Positions 63,767 through 64,000 of a stretch of DNA of 64,000 bases are shown here, piece by piece. The notes beneath the pieces are model-generated. The model ran no database searches. It was given only the letters and a program-made list of their open reading frames with translations, and was not told where the DNA came from. A program made the translations under genes and the position numbers. Origin of the DNA: Fundidesulfovibrio putealis DSM 16056 (GTDB lineage: Bacteria; Desulfobacterota; Desulfovibrionia; Desulfovibrionales; Desulfovibrionaceae); contig NZ_KE386886.1 of NCBI RefSeq assembly GCF_000429325.1, positions 189,626 to 253,625 of the forward strand, given 5' to 3'. Numbering within the stretch: position 1 is the stretch's first letter; every line of letters starts with the position of its first letter.

Positions 63767-64000
63767 CTATTCGGCTTCGTCCCTGCTGGCCAGTGCGCCG
63801 CTCAAATCGCCAAGCGCCAGGACTTCATAGGTTCCAAGGACCTGGGCTATGTCCAGGACGAGGATGAACCTGCCGTCCGCCTTGCCGATGCCGCGCAGGT
63901 AATCAGTCTTCACGGATACCCCCATTGCCGGAGGGGGGGCAATCGCTCCGGCCTCCATCTCGAGCACTTCCTTGACGGAGTCGGCGATGGCCCCGAGCAC
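63767..64000 (-). CDS. cheW: CheW-like coupling protein (5' part outside window)
   Basis: 77 residues of the C-terminal part, open at the right edge. The reading LGAIADSVKEVLEMEAGAI APPP and IGKADGRFILVLDIAQVL matches the end of CheW proteins, which couple receptors to CheA. An extended tail (GDLSGALASRDEAE) follows the fold. It is upstream of the STAS and cheA genes, same strand. Confidence 0.85.
   Translation of the reverse strand: MLGAIADSVKEVLEMEAGAIAPPPAMGVSVKTDYLRGIGKADGRFILVLDIAQVLGTYEVLALGDLSGALASRDEAE

Overview
The window is GC-rich, gene-dense DNA that looks like a chromosomal segment from a sulfate-reducing deltaproteobacterium of the Desulfovibrio type (Desulfovibrionaceae). The strongest pointers are a molybdenum aldehyde oxidoreductase with the architecture and iron-sulfur ligand numbering of Desulfovibrio gigas Mop, a downstream gene set matching what I remember of the DVU_1551-DVU_1557 neighbourhood of D. 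vulgaris, a second tungsten-type aldehyde:ferredoxin oxidoreductase, and many enhancer-binding proteins and two-component systems. I saw no tRNA, rRNA, CRISPR array, insertion sequence or phage gene.

Layout. 1-916 (minus): 5' part of an FKBP-like/methyltransferase fusion. 1176-4715 (plus): a signalling operon (periplasmic binding protein, HWE-type kinase, receiver). 4856-6568: CoA-disulfide-reductase-like flavoprotein with a rhodanese tail. 6859-7336: two small convergent genes sharing a hairpin. 7434-13633 (minus): seven-gene signalling cluster with three kinase-like proteins, two single receivers, a NifX-like protein and a degenerate sigma54-activator-like protein. 13742-15178 (minus): TauE/SafE exporter and a small membrane partner, divergent from a sigma54 activator (15461-16504). 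16646-24674: complete kdpFABCDE potassium system preceded by a KdpE-like site and an extra small membrane protein. 24675-25558: 884 bp without a convincing gene. 25559-38430: molybdopterin-binding protein, mop and a tightly packed run of eight probable maturation genes. 38730-43957 (minus): L-tartrate operon, divergent from a PrpR-type activator (44164-46092). 46149-48823: an A-type Fe-S protein with a Cys-rich tail and two acyltransferase-3 proteins. 48890-61271: a TyrR-class sigma54 activator followed by a probable GABA or omega-amino-acid operon (gabT, branched-chain-type ABC transporter, tungsten aldehyde oxidoreductase, CBS protein, gabD). 61335-64000 (minus): cheA, a STAS protein and the 3' part of cheW.

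How it works together. Three catabolic or export modules carry the same design: a local sigma54 activator, a -24/-12 promoter (a weaker match for the exporter) and short repeated upstream sites: CGGCA-type palindromes for the TauE exporter, ATGTTGCAC and GTTTCA repeats for tartrate, and TGATTCA-N4-TGAATCA palindromes for the GABA-type operon. The tartrate module imports tartrate, dehydrates it to oxaloacetate and reduces that to malate. The GABA-type module imports an amino acid, transaminates it to a semialdehyde and offers two oxidants, one ferredoxin-linked and one NAD(P)-linked. The mop cluster combines a molybdenum hydroxylase with an XdhC-type factor, a MocA-like nucleotidyltransferase, a radical SAM protein, a CoA-ligase-like protein, a methyltransferase and a flavin/Fe-S protein. 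It is the best candidate here for a poorly understood biochemical system.
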